NCBI GenBank assembly: GCA_022575985.1
Contig: JAKSXM010000014.1
Coordinates: forward strand, 22,816,001 to 22,880,000
Reading direction: 5' to 3'
Length of the DNA stretch: 64,000 bases
Origin: Anagrus nilaparvatae
Taxonomy: Eukaryota; Arthropoda; Insecta; Hymenoptera; Mymaridae
A program made the position numbers and the translations under genes. The notes beneath the pieces are model-generated. The model did not search any database and had not been told where the DNA came from. It saw only the letters and a program-made list of their open reading frames with translations. This document shows, one piece after another, positions 1 through 11,968 of this stretch (within the stretch, counting starts at the first letter, position 1; each line of letters opens with the position of its first letter).

Positions 1-1395
1 ATGAAAATACAGTTTATTATTAAAAAATAATCAAGTTTTCAAAGTAAAAAGCATTTGGGTTAATAAAAAACCATAAAAAAATTAATACTACTCAACAAGT
101 AGAGATAAAACTAAAGTCTAAAGTTTCAAGCTCGCATACAAGTTAAAGTGTATGAATCAGACTAAAAATATCCGTCGGTAAAAGGATGTTAACCGTATAA
201 CTTTACATTTTTATTAATTAATGTTATTTTAATTATTTTTTTTTTATTAATAATAAGAATAGGTGATTAATGATTAATAAATTCGCATTAAAAATAATTA
301 TTGTAATGACCATTTTAAAAAATTATTTAACCATTAAATAAAAATGATTATGAATTAAAAAATTAAGTTGATTAAAATTACAAAAATTTCATATTAATTA
401 ATTAATAAACAATAATAATTGCAAATAGTTAAATTTATTAGAGTACGCAGTATAAAAAATTACGATAGATAAATCCGTAAAGTAGGAGATAATAGTAGCA
501 GAGGGGGAGAAAGGCGTGGTGTGTATACAAAAAATGAAATATTTTTACAATAGAAAAGCTCCATCTCTATTAAAAAATTCAAAAAAAATTAATTAATTAA
601 GTAATTATTCAAGTTAATAACTAACAATACCTCTTTAAGCCATTTTCCCAAAGTGCTTTATTAACAAATAGAGGGCATAACGTACCTTGTAGAAGATTAA
701 ATAAAATAGATAAAAGCCTAATAAAAAATAAGTAATTTTATAGTGATGACAACGTTTGATAATTGTTATACGTAATAGTAATTTTCACTTTTATTACTAA
801 TAAACTGGGAATATAAATAAATGCATTAAAATTTATAATTTATCCTCGTTTTGAATAACTGAAAAACAATGGATTTTCTTTTAAATAAAGATATTTTTTC
901 AATGCCGGATTATAATTAATAATAATATTCATTGCCAATAATACAAAAAAAATTTCATAAAAAATAAACAAATCATTAAAATTTAAAGCTACTGTGAACA
1001 ATTTTCTACTTCTGGTTTTTTTTGTTGTTTGTTTATTTTTCTAATTTTATATAAACTTATTAGCCAATTGAGAAAAATATTTTTTTTTTTTTAGTAAATT
1101 AATTAAATTAATAAATTAAATATTAATATAAGCAATATAATTTACAATTTATAATTAGATTTATGCAAAAAAATCATATAAATGTTACATAATTATAAAT
1201 TTCCTAACATAACCTTTTAAATATTTGCAATTAATAAAAACAAAAAAATTACAAGTTTTATTGCATAAATCTAAATTAATTATTAATTAATTAATTTTTT
1301 TTAAGGTCTTTTTAAATCAGAATATGAAATATACTACAATTTTTAAATTAATTAATATTTTAATTTAAATAAATTAATTTTTTTAATATACTCAC
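1..1395 (-). other. abd-A: Start of the abd-A intron after the microexon (continues off the left edge)
   Basis: Begins with donor GTGAGT at 1395-1390. The remaining sequence is dominated by TTAATTAA-type A+T runs and has no reading frame resembling a homeodomain, so the homeobox exon lies beyond base 1. A GGCGTGGTGTGTATA 15-mer at 513-527 recurs at 14970-14984. Confidence 0.75.
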
Positions 1396-1428
1396 CACAA
1401 ACAACTCTGTCGAAAGGGCTCATCCAAT
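1396..1428 (-). CDS. abd-A: abd-A 33-nt microexon (linker between YPWM and homeodomain)
   Basis: The exon is preceded by a pyrimidine-rich acceptor ending TTACAG and followed by donor GTGAGT. Joined to exon 1 in phase 1 it reads D-WMSPFDRVVC and then a split glycine codon. This matches the abd-A linker that follows YPWMSIT in insects. It begins and ends in phase 1 and is a multiple of three, so skipping would keep the reading frame. It is too short to appear as a free-standing ORF. The sequence shows the exon and its splice sites; whether it is alternatively used is unknown. Confidence 0.88.
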
Positions 1429-2134
1429 CTGTAACAAAAAAATAATTATTTTTAGTACCTAAATTTTGGTAAATTAGGTACATGCAGATATTTTGCAGCA
1501 TTTAAATAATTAAATAGTAACAAATTAATTTTTTTGTTTAAATGTACTTTCATACGGTAAAAGCTGTTTATCACTGATAAAACTACCCCCACTCCCTATA
1601 TTGCACCCCTTCTTTTAGCTTCCTCCCCCAATATTATAATATTTCACTCGAAAATACCCCTTTTTTTGATTTTTAATAAAATATATAATTTTTTGATAAA
1701 AAAAATTTAATATCACAATTTTTTCAATAAAATTTATCTAAAATGAACAATAAAATTAATTCACGCATGCTAAATTTTCATTTTTTTGAATTCAAAACAT
1801 CAAAACATTAATTTTGTAATTTAAAATACTAATTTTACAAATTTTTAAAAATCAAAATAAGTACAAATGAATTTTAGAGTAATTCGAAAAGCTTCCATTT
1901 TTTTCTTACGACGGCCGACGGCTGTATCAGTATTTCTTGTTATCATCGAAAGCTCTTTTAATAGATTTTAATAATTTCCTCAATATTTTTAAATTAATTT
2001 TTAATGAGTTCATTTTTTAATTTACATGCAAATAAATAATTAAAAATATTCATGCTTTTTTCAAGCTAAAAATATGTCAAAACAGTATCGAAACATTTTA
2101 TTTTATTTTGCATGCCAAAAAATAAAGAACTCAC
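1429..2134 (-). other. abd-A: abd-A intron between exon 1 and the microexon
   Basis: A 706-nt A+T-rich intron with donor GTGAGT at 2134 and acceptor CAG at 1429-1431. A C-rich patch near 1580-1630 on the plus strand is the only notable internal composition change. I see no further exon in it. Confidence 0.8.
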
Positions 2135-2936
2135 CAGTAATAGACATCCATGGATATCTAGGAATATCTGGTATACCAGGTTGACCAGTTGCTGCTTGTT
2201 GACATGAAGTGAGGGGATCAACAATTGATGCAGCCGTTGCTTGATGATAAAATTGTGCTGCAGCAGCCATTGAAGTCATTGAAGCTGCTGAAACTGAAGA
2301 AGCCGACGCGGATGATACTAAACTTCCTGCACTTGCTCCATTTTGATGATGATGACCCAATGTATAATTTACCATTGGATCTGTAGACCCTGGTGCTACG
2401 TTACCAGTTAAACTTGCGGTGTATCTACAACTTTTATCACTAGCTGCTGTTGCTGCGTCAACAGCTGCGGCGGCCGCTAATGCTGCACTTGACGCTGCGG
2501 AACTTCCGAATCCTGGTACCATACCAGTTGCCCCAAACACCGCTTGTTGTTGTTGGTGATGGTGATGAGCTGCTGCTGCTGAAACGTAAGGATACATACT
2601 GGATGCTGCTGCAGCAGCCGCCGCTGCTGACCTTGCTGCCGGCGACGTTGACGCCGAGCTACCAGAATTGTGTGGGCTTGAACTACTTGGACTTGGTGAA
2701 TGATTTTGTTGTTGTAAACTGTTACTTGATTGTTGGTTTGATTGTTGATTGCTGTAATTAGCTAATGCTTGAGTTAAACTTGATTCAAGACTTGCCGCTG
2801 CTGCTACAGCTGAGGCAGTAGATGATCCACAAGCTTGAAGACTGTTGCTACTTGGATTTGAAAATAATTGTTGATACGGTGATTGATGCTGATGGTACTT
2901 AGGTAGCATACTATCAATTATAAATTTTGAAGTCAT
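2135..2936 (-). CDS. abd-A: abdominal-A, first coding exon (partial gene)
   Basis: Hox transcription factor of the posterior trunk. This exon encodes 267 residues plus one base. The start reads MTSKFIIDSMLPKYH, the conserved abd-A N-terminus, and YPWM (the Exd-binding hexapeptide) lies at residues about 261-264 in RYPWMSIT. Between them is low-complexity Ser/Ala/Gln/His sequence: an alanine run near residues 103-111, an HHHHQQQQ stretch, and several poly-Ser blocks, as usual for the disordered Hox N-terminal half. The ATG at 2936-2934 opens the conserved motif, which decides the start. The exon ends ATTACTG followed by donor GTGAGT at 2134; reading on gives only a short non-conserved tail. 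It is far more G+C-rich than its surroundings. The homeodomain is not here and should lie on exons left of the window. Ubx was considered, but its N-terminus differs. Confidence 0.93.
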
Positions 2937-4150
2937 TATCGTCGTTAGGACGAACCCGGATTCTTAATACACTTTGTGAATAAAATTAATTAGCCGTCTT
3001 TAGGTAAAATTACACTTGCACAGTCTTTTTATTTTAAAATATTTGTCCAATTATTGCACTCACTTTAATTATTAAATAAAAATTTAAAAAGTTATTATTC
3101 GTTTATAAATTAATTTGACAATTATAATAAATATTATTATTAATCACGAAATTAATTAATTCGCGTTTCCGCGATACAATACTCGTAGTCTCCAGCATAT
3201 TAACACTTTGTTTAGTATTATTTTTTTATAAAAACACTTAATAATTAAATAAATAAAAATAATAACAAGAACAATACTCGAGAGAGAGTGTCGATTGTAA
3301 CTACTATAAGTTTAGTTGTTTTATAGTCAAATTTGAAATCCTTTATGGGTCATGGATGAACCTTTACTCAAAATCTACTAGGACGTTAAGATGAAAAAAA
3401 AATAATATCATTTTCTCTTATATATTTGAGTTAAGTTTTAAAAATATACACACACCACTCTCTCTCGTTAAAAACGCTTTCATGTACAAAACTCTCTTAA
3501 GCTACTGCCCGGCTAAATGTAACCCCTTACAATAATGGCGCTTATCTTTCTCTCTCTTTCTCTCTTGTCTTGTTTTTTTTCTCTCAATGTACGTATTCAC
3601 TTACACACACATGTATATATTACTTTTTCATATAGTCAGAGAATGATTTTATATGTGGAATAGTAAGAGATGGAATGATTTTTGCTATACAGCTGGTAAA
3701 CATAAGTAACCAATGAAAATACTCTTTCGAACCCTCCAACAGCCAATAGCAAAAGAGTATTACTCAAGCTCAAGATGAATGGGGTTCCCCTACTCTTTTA
3801 AACTTGCTTATACTCTTTCCCTTTCCAAATACACACACTCGCGAAAAACTCTTTTTTTTCTGTGTATATACGAACTTACATTCACATGCAAAAATTTTAC
3901 ACTTACACACGTGTAAAACGTTCTCTTATCTATACGAAGCTTTTTTTCAAGGGGATTCTTTTATCTTCTTTTAACTTTAATGTCCAAGAGAAAGAAAATA
4001 TTTGAGTGTATGTCTTGCACGCTTGCCACGTTGTTTCAGACTGCGTTCAAGTATTTTTTGACTTTAGATATGATAGGAAAAAGTTAAGACACACTCATAC
4101 ACACTTGTTAAAAAAATTGACATTTTTTTCTCTTTCTTTAGGTATGTGTT
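2937..4150 (-). promoter_or_regulatory. abd-A 5' leader and promoter-proximal region
   Basis: Immediately upstream of the abd-A ATG. Seen in it: a GAGAGAG tract near 3280-3290, CT-rich GAGA-factor-like tracts near 3460 and 3548-3575, CCAAT pentamers near 3710 and 3743, and repeated TACTCTTT/AAAGAGTA octamers at 3719, 3751, 3791 and 3811. GAGA-factor sites are common at fly Hox promoters (known). I cannot place the transcription start or exclude a 5' UTR intron. Confidence 0.45.
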
Positions 4151-6400
4151 AGATATACCCTCGTTTATAATAATACCTTTACTTTTTTTTAAGACTAATT
4201 GTGAAGATTATTATATTGAAGATCATTATCACAATTATGCAAGAATTTTTTTTTTTAGATATTGTTTTAAAACAGCGTGAAAAATGTTATTTACAAAAAA
4301 TCTTGGTTTAATTTTATATAAAAAAAAATTTTTTTTGAATATACCTCGTTTGTAATGATGACGTTATTATTACTTAAAATTTTTTTCTTCAGTTTTTAGA
4401 AAAAAAAAGGTTTAAAACTCATAAAAATTTTTTTTTAAATTTGGTACCCACAAAACAAATCAATGATACTAATAACTCTTACACACAAAAAAGACTGGCT
4501 TTCACAAAAAAAAAGCTATTACCATTTTATGAAGAAAAAAAAACAGTATTTTATTTAGTGTAGATTTACAGATTTTTATATTGTCAATGGTTTATAAAAA
4601 TATGAACATTTTATTAACATAATTACAATAAATAATAAATATTTTTGTAACCGAAAAAAAATGTACTTTTTTAGGCGTGGCAAGTGCGTTATAATAATAA
4701 ATATAGTTCACGTACACATAAAGTTAGACGTAAATTTCCTACTTAGTTCAGATACGTAGCTTTAAAAAAAAAAAGGTTCATCCCTTGACCAAAAAAAGTA
4801 AGATAAATTTTTCTTTACTTTTAAACCACCCTAAAATATAGTTTCATTCATTATTATGGGTGGATACAGTAATCTTAAAATGGATCATTAGATGCAAGAT
4901 ATATAGTGGGATATTTGAATTTTTTTTAAAAATTACTATTACTACTATTTGAAAAAATTTGTTAAAATGTAGCAGATACTAAATTGTAATTTATATTATG
5001 GGAGATGACAAGTAAACTTGAATCGTAAATTTTGTGCATGTGTACATCTGTAGGTTATGTTGCACTGATATGCCATAAATAAGGATAATTTTTAAAATAA
5101 CAAATTTTGCTGACATGTGTGATTTACATACTGAAGATTTAAGCTTTGAAGATGGATTTGATGATGATTTTCTGTCAAAACTATTTGGGGGTAACATTTT
5201 CATTATGAAAGCTTTAGAAAAATCTTATTTTTTTATAAATATTATTGTTAGTTTTCATCTTTCTGAATGCAAAAGGATTCAATTGTTTAAAAAAAATACT
5301 GTAAATTTCAGCTCCTGATACCACTTTGAAATAGTGCCAAATATTCAGAGAACCTAATAGGGAAAATTTTGAATTCCAGCCATTACGATTTGGTGGTACA
5401 GGCTGTAATTTTACAAAAGTTATTTCATCAGCCAATTTCCCTGAAATGGTCCATTCTGCAAAGATAAACTTTTTTTCAACTTCTAGAATAAAAAATAATA
5501 ATTATAACTGCATCTCCTCTCAACTTATTTTGACCCCATCACTAATAGATTTATCAATAAAAATCCAAAAAATTTAATTATTTTATCCCAAGTTAATATT
5601 ATACAATTTAAAAACAAATAAAAATTGATTTTAAATCCTTTTTTTAAAATTTAAATCACCCAATTATTTTATCTGCTCACATCTATCTAATTAAATAAAT
5701 TATTTTTTCAATTCCATTAAAAACGATCACATAAATTAAACGTTACTTGAATACTTAATGTAATTAAATTATTATTAATTTCATACTAAAAATAATCATC
5801 AAAATTTTAATTAACTAAATTTTTTTTTTCGTAAATTACATTATGGATAAAAATTTGGCAAAAAAAATAAATAATTCTAAAAGCATCAGAACATTTAAAC
5901 TAATCAGTAAAACATTGCACGTTTTTATATATTTTTTGCGCGCAGACTCACGAAAATATATTTTCTCACAATTTTATTACAAAACATTTACAATACAAAA
6001 AAAAAATACTCCCACAGCTTCTAATTTAAAAAAAAAAAATAAATAAATCGTAAAAATTTTCGTCATGCTTTCTCTATATAAAATTTTACCTGCGATGCAA
6101 AAATTAATGGAAAACAGTAGTTAGAACATTAAAGCATAAAAAAACAATATTTTAAGGAAAAATAGTAGTTTTATCTATCGAGTAAAAGTTGTACTCTCAA
6201 CAGGAGTTCATTATTACATTAAATTTGTGGTATTTTAATGCAACCTCAATATTCATATAATTATGACATACTTTAATATCCATAAGAAAAAGAAAAAACA
6301 AATAATAAAAAAAAAAATTTTTTTCAGGTATAAATAAATCTGTTTAGTTCAAATAAGAAAAAAAAAATATAAAGATTTTATTTTTTTTACGATTCAAATG
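4151..6400. other. A+T-rich intergenic DNA with a possible relic spliced ORF
   Basis: Mostly homopolymer A/T runs. The exception is a plus-strand exon-like pair: ATG at 5115, donor GTAACA at 5191, acceptor TTTCAG ending at 5311. The join is in phase and gives a 32-codon acidic ORF ending at a TAG, after which the same frame stays open for several dozen codons. This looks like a gene or transposon relic. No function is recognised. Confidence 0.2.
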
Positions 6401-6408
6401 ACACCTAA

Positions 6409-6436
6409 TGCGCCATCTACGAATAGTTATCGATAA
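6409..6436. promoter_or_regulatory. Candidate insulator: CTCF-like core next to a TTATCGATAA palindrome
   Basis: TGCGCCATCTAC at 6409-6420 fits the central part of the reverse-complement CTCF consensus (GCC M Y C T R S). Seven bases on is the palindrome TTATCGATAA (6427-6436), containing the DRE/BEAF-32 core TATCGATA. Both proteins act at fly boundaries (known). That this is a boundary near abd-A is inference. Confidence 0.3.
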
Positions 6437-8814
6437 CCAAAGTGGTTATTTTTATACTAAAAATTTTTTTCTCTCTCTATTTTATAAAACGAGATACTTT
6501 TTTTTTTTGCTGCTTATATTGGCTATAGAGTAGTAACATAACGTAGAATTTTACGTTTATGTCGCCTATACAGACGATACTAGAGATAATACCATCATAC
6601 TTATTTTTTTTTTCTTTCTCTACAGAAAGTTACTTTTTTTTCACACTCTATTTTTTCTTTTTAAATTGTTTATGAAAAAAATTTTTTCCAAGTGTGTGTC
6701 TGACTATTAAGGAATTTATTCACTTATCTTTTTTATCGATAGAGAAATTATTTTCGTACTTTCATGCAAGCTTTTTTTTCTTGGGCTAATTAGACATTTT
6801 TATCCAAGAAAGTTATTTTTTTTAAAGAGTAGGCCAATTTAAACATTTTTATCGTACTCTTTTTTAAAAAATAAAAATCATGCTTGAATATAAAACCATA
6901 AAAATAATACCTTATTTAAAATGAATCATCCAATAAAATGATTACATCAGAGCCAAAATCCATCATCATTTTCAAAAATATACTAAAAAAAAAGGGTAAT
7001 AAAAATTAAAAAAATAAATAAAAATGATAATAAAAATTCTTAAATCATAATAATCATTAAACGATAAATCAAAAATTTAGTATAATAAAATAATTAAACT
7101 AAGCTAAACAACAATAAAATAAAACTATAAAAATTTTTATAATCTTTTAAAAATAAAAGGAGATAAGTGAGTGTTAGAAAATACTTGTCAATTTTTTATT
7201 TACTTTTTAAAAAAAATTTCTTTTCGTATTTCAATGCAGGTAGAAAAAAAAACTTGTTTTTTTATTACTTTTTTTGGGATGACAATTAAAGATGCGTTTT
7301 AAATGTTTTATTACTTTTATATCGAAAATCATAAAATTATTATTTATGGCTGTTTTGATATATTCAAAACTAGTAGTGTGTTATTTTAGGTAAATTTTTT
7401 AACATACAAACACACGCCACAGGAATTTTTCGTTTTTTAACAATTGTTTAATTTTAAATATAATTTATGAAATAAAAAACATCTGTGACGTATATAAAAA
7501 GAGGGAAAATGTTCAATTCTCTGGTTTTTTCATGTTTTTCATCTAGACGTATCCGGGTATTTTCATCCTAGCGAAAAAAATAATCAATAATTTTACCAAG
7601 TACATTTTACTGTTTTGTATTTAATTTTGAACGCTGAATATTTTCTGAATTTTATTTACTTTTTAGTTACAGTAGGTGAATAAAATATCAATAAATATTA
7701 TTTTTTCAATAAAATAGACCAAAATTAATTATTAAATTAGGCCATAATTAAAAATTTTGTTACTAAAAATTTTTTTTGCAAATATTTTTATTTTTTGTTT
7801 TCAAATTGAACTCTATAGTAATGTAATAAAAATATTAATAATTTAGAAACCTAAAATTAATTAAATGTACAAAATAAATTTTTGTGGTTTCTAAAAACAT
7901 AAGTGGCGTCATCTATAAAAGGGTAGTTGAACTTGTTAAAATGTTAGAAATATCGAGAAAATCTAACCAGATGATTATGAACCCTCCTGCATCACCGACA
8001 GAAATTTAACAATGTAGGGTTGTGTCATTAAGTGAAAATAGTATACAAGTAATTCTGCTCTGTTAAAACTCCTGAAATTTTCTTCTAACATGTAACTTTT
8101 GTAAAAATTTATATACCGTCAGAGATTCCTAGTTCTTTTGTGTATCGCTAGAGTGATAAGCCTAAATTTTATTGATTTTTTTGGATTTTAATTATTGAAT
8201 TTAAGATATATTTTATGGATTAAATAATTTTCTTATTTAAATGTTGGACTATATTCAATTCAAAATAAGCTTTTCTAGTATATAAAGAAAGTATTGTCAA
8301 GTAAAAAATTGTTATTTGAGTCTCAATAGTTATAATAAATAATTTGAATTTATAATTTTATTTTTAAGTAAAATTAAAATTTTTGTGACCTATGGTTTAG
8401 CTCTCTCAAAGTAGAAAAGGAAACTTTAGAAATAAAATTATGGATTTAAATGTATAATAAATTTCCTACAGTTGAATAAAATTTTCATGAATTGAATCTT
8501 AAAAAATCGTATTGCCTAAAATATATACTTTTATAACTTCTATTTTATATTATTGAATCCTTAGATTCAATTGTACTATATTGGTTTAAGAGATTTTATT
8601 ATATATGTCAAGATTAGAATAAGGTAAAAAAGAAAATTACCTTATCTTAGAATTAAAACTTCTCACTCTTATTACGTACACTGTAAAATTACAGTCTCGT
8701 TTACAGTGTACACAATTGCTATTTATCAATATTAAAAATTTTTATTTGCTATTTAATTTATTCTATTTTATATTATTTAAATAATAAAGCGATTAAGATA
8801 TTTCTCAAAATAAG
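6437..8814. other. A+T-rich intergenic DNA, nothing convincing
   Basis: No coding signal. A small inverted repeat (GTACACTGTAAA ... TTTACAGTGTAC) lies at about 8676-8713. One PHO-type heptamer ATGGCTG is at 7346-7352. Confidence 0.5.
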
Positions 8815-9832
8815 GTACACTGAACAAAATTCCGATTGTATTAACAGGAATTTTTTTGATTTGAACGTTTGCAAATGGATTGAAACTTGCAAAAAAATTA
8901 GAATAAAGATATTTTCACTTTTTTAAAATGCGAGCACCATGGCATGATGGGAGGTTTTCTGATCATTTTCTCTCGCATTTTCTTTAGGATTACAACCATT
9001 AAAAATAAAATAAATTCAGCGAATGTAACCGGGATTCCAGTAGCGACCACCCGATTTTTCTTCAATTTAGTCCTACATTCTATAATTGTATTTTATTATA
9101 TGCGACAATTAAGTTCTAATCATTTAAATTCTCAGACTTTAAAACTAAGCCTTTATAATGACCATTAAGGCATTTTTAATTTTCTAATCCTTCAAAAAAT
9201 TAGCATTTTCTATATCTGTGTAAAGGCTAATAGTAAAAATAAAACTAAAACTTAATAGTAAAAATTTGATTAATTGGCGAATTTCCACAAAAAAGAAATT
9301 AAAATAATGAATAGGTAAATTTGTACACAAAAATCTAAGAAATTGAAAGATTTTTTATTGAATTGATGTAATGTGCACAACCTTGTACATATGCAAATGC
9401 TTTCTTCTGCGTTACGTTTTCACATTTTTGTGGATATTACAGACACACAGATTTTTCATAAAAACAATAACTACCAAAGCATGTACAAATGTAGATCTTT
9501 GCGAGCTGTATATTTTTACCAACATATTTCAGTTTTTTTGAAAATTAATCTTCTCGCAAGAGAAATGATCATAGAGTAGTATATAAGTAAGTTACCAAAT
9601 TATGAGCAAAATAATATATATAAAATATGTAAGCAATTTATTATGTAATTATATCTAATATATTATCAAGAAAGAATTTTTGGAAGTTCAATAATTAAAT
9701 ATTTAATACCTTGAATATAATAATTCTTTTATTAAATAATTGAAAGGTTGCACGTATATCTTTTATTCGTGTACTTATATCAATAATTCTTGATTATCAT
9801 AAATTTTCAATTTGGTTTGAATTTATTTCTTT
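8815..9832. other. Intergenic DNA with a possible diverged CACTGAA-type MITE end
   Basis: TACACTGAACAAAATTCCG near 8816 resembles the end of the hairpin MITE family at 22529-22816, and CAAATGG-type sequence follows about 50 bp in, but no matching right end was found. An 18-mer TTCTCGCAAGAGAAATGA at 9551-9568 is repeated exactly at 61328-61345. The open frames here look random. Confidence 0.25.
9551..9568 (+). repeat. Dispersed quasi-palindromic motif TTCTCGCAAGAGAAATGA
   Basis: Identical 18-mer at 61328-61345. The core TTCTCGCAAGAGAA is inverted at 24237-24250, and near-copies are at 26446-26463 and 36505-36519. Downstream of the 26.4, 36.5 and 61.3 kb copies a TATAAATA-type tail recurs, so this may be part of a longer degraded repeat. 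Confidence 0.5.
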
Positions 9833-10270
9833 ATAGTCCTGTCGCCAGGTAATGCTATTTAATGCCATAAAATAGCATAAAAGTTCCATGGAAAAAAGGG
9901 TGGTATTTATGTTTTTTGACCCGCTAAACACGAATCTGAGGTCTATTTTCAAAAAACATAGATACCACCCATTTTTTTCCATGGAACTTTTATGCTATTT
10001 TAGGATTTTATGGCATTAAATAGCAATGCCGGCGGGCACTAGTCAAAACTCAGAACTGCTGTTTTGCAGATTCAGCACCAGGCAGAATTTCGAAATACAG
10101 AAGGAAGTTTTCAATATAAAATATACCTAATTATTTTTAAATTTAATATTAAAATATTCAGTTTTTTCTCAGCATTCGTTATTCTTTAAAAAAATTGAAC
10201 TAAAAGGTACCGATAATGTTAAACAGCAGTTCTGAGTTTTGACTGGTACCCATGCCGGTGACAGGACTAT
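9833..10270. mobile_element. Nested foldback (palindromic) element
   Basis: Outer ends are inverted: ATAGTCCTGTCGCC at 9833 against GGTGACAGGACTAT ending at 10270. Inside are two further palindromes. The first has arms at about 9853-9920 and 9951-10025 (both with TGCTATTTAATGCCATAAAA and TTCCATGGAA). The second has arms at about 10028-10063 and 10222-10257 (both with AGTCAAAACTCAGAACTGCT). There is no open reading frame of transposase size. It is best read as a non-autonomous foldback or composite MITE. Confidence 0.65.
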
Positions 10271-10503
10271 TACCAACTTCGTCGCCAGCCATACACAGGG
10301 ACCTGATTTAGCATTCATATCATAGTTACAAGCAGCCGTACCATTCACAATATTTGGTACTGTGCATGTGCAAACATATGCTTTTAGAAATGGTAATACT
10401 TTTTGCGATGCAGTTTGATTATAAAAGTCAATGTTTTATTAAAAGTTAGTACTTTTTTTGTTTTTCACGTGATATATTAATGACGTAAATGCAGAATCTA
10501 GGC

Positions 10504-10672
10504 CCAGAAAGAGGCTCGAACCGTTAAAGTCGGTTATAGTAGGAACAAAACTGAAAATGTTTATGCTTGAACCGAGATTCAGAGGTAAAAAAATCCGAAT
10601 ATCGGTTCTAGCATAAACATTTTCAGTTCTGTTCCTTCTACAAACGACTTTAGAGGCTCAAGCCTGCTTCTG
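10504..10672. mobile_element. Hairpin MITE
   Basis: Nearly full-length inverted repeat: left arm about 10504-10580, right arm about 10597-10672, short loop. Both arms carry the internal sequence ACTGAAAATGTTTATGC or its complement and AGGCTCRAGCC-like ends. It is non-coding and lies next to two other palindromic elements. Confidence 0.6.
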
Positions 10673-10819
10673 TGTACTAATCATTTGTCATTTGTATCAT
10701 TTGTACGGCTGGTGACTAGATTATATAGATCTTTTATAATAATATGTCATATTTTATAAGACACATATACCGTTCTTATTTCACTGTCACATGTAATTGT
10801 AATCAATTTAAACAATAAG

Positions 10820-11300
10820 AAAGGTCAAAAACTCATAACCGGTTTCTGTAAACACAACCAAAATGCATGGAACATTTTTACTTACATCTGAGGGCTAGGT
10901 ATAATGCATAATTGTTATGCAAAATTGCAATACAATTTGCTATTTTTATAATTTGTAATTATCAACCTTACTATATGTTAAGATTCTAAACCCAAACTAT
11001 TCTGATTCCGAACGCGTATTACTCTAAGCCCCTCAATCGAAAATATTTTAAGTCCATAAACCTAAATTATTCCAAGTCCCTAAATCTGGATTATTCTAAG
11101 TAGCAAAACTTAAATTATTCTAAGTCCCAAAATTGAAATAATTATAAGTCCTATTTGACCTCGCACCTAAATTGGATACATTTGACCCCATCCCCCTAAA
11201 TCAGATACTTTTGAACCCCCTTGATTTTCAGATTGACAGGGTACCCCCTCCCTATAAACATGCACCATGTTAAAACAAATGGTCTAAATCACACGTAACT
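10820..11300 (+). repeat. Copy of the minisatellite-bearing foldback family
   Basis: Contains degenerate 24-25 bp units of the type TTATTCTAAGTCCCTAAACC (about 10980-11160), then a C-rich block and CACCATGTTAAAA. It is the reverse complement of the element at 61780-62650, including the flanking segment with AACCGGTTTCTGTAAACACA, GGCTAGGTATAATGCA and TTTATAATTTGTAATTATCA. No coding capacity. Confidence 0.55.
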
Positions 11301-11336
11301 TACGATTAGGTAAAAACTGCGTTCTAGGGCGTTTTT

Positions 11337-11968
11337 GGCCCCGTTTACACGAAGGCCAAGTCTGGCTGAGCGAAGTCAGTGGGGTCAAATACTAGAGGTT
11401 AATATTACGGAAGAAAAATATATATTTCTAAAAATATATATTTTCTCGCTACGATGAGATTCTGACTGTAAAATTGATCCCATGTAAATTTTTTTATTTT
11501 AAACTAATTGAAAAAAGCGCAGGTAAACGGCGGGACTTTGATAGCCCGACATACTCGTTCAGAACCCAGATACCGAAAAATCTCATAAATAAACTAAGTA
11601 TATTTTGGCCTAATCTAAAAATCTAGGCTATTTCGTGCTGTCATACTTTCACTTTTTTTTCCGAAAAATTGGCCAACTTTGTGGACCTGTAACTTTTTCC
11701 AGAGCCCTCAGCCAAAAAAACTTTCCACAGAAAGTGAGTATGTTTTGGTCTTGGCTATCTCTGAAAAGAAATTCAGCTGTCATACTCACACGGGCTGTTT
11801 GCCATAGCCATTCCCGTAACTATAAAAGAGCATAAACTAATATCAGTTTTTATTTTTGTATCTTATATCCTAGCCATGGGCGCGTTTACACGAGTTTATC
11901 CCCTCCAGCGACTACCAATAGCTAGGTCAACCTGGCCCCTGAAATTCGTCTCATGTGAAAACGGGGCC
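11337..11968. mobile_element. Short TIR element enclosing one arm of a palindromic repeat
   Basis: GGCCCCGTTTACAC at 11337-11350 is matched (13 of 14) by the inverted copy GTGAAAACGGGGCC at 11955-11968. The interior 11500-11840 is related to the palindrome at 50631-51180: both carry GCGCRGGTRAACGGCGG, a GGCCAAAAAAACT segment, and a terminal segment with GTCTTG-ACTATTT/GGCTATC. Open frames inside are shadows. Confidence 0.5.

Noticed and set aside
1..1395. Search for the abd-A homeobox
   Set aside because: No frame resembles the homeodomain (for example the WFQNRRMK helix); the exon must be outside the window.
2450..2761. 103-codon plus-strand open frame
   Set aside because: It lies antisense within abd-A exon 1; its composition is the complement of the Ala/Ser/Gln repeats.
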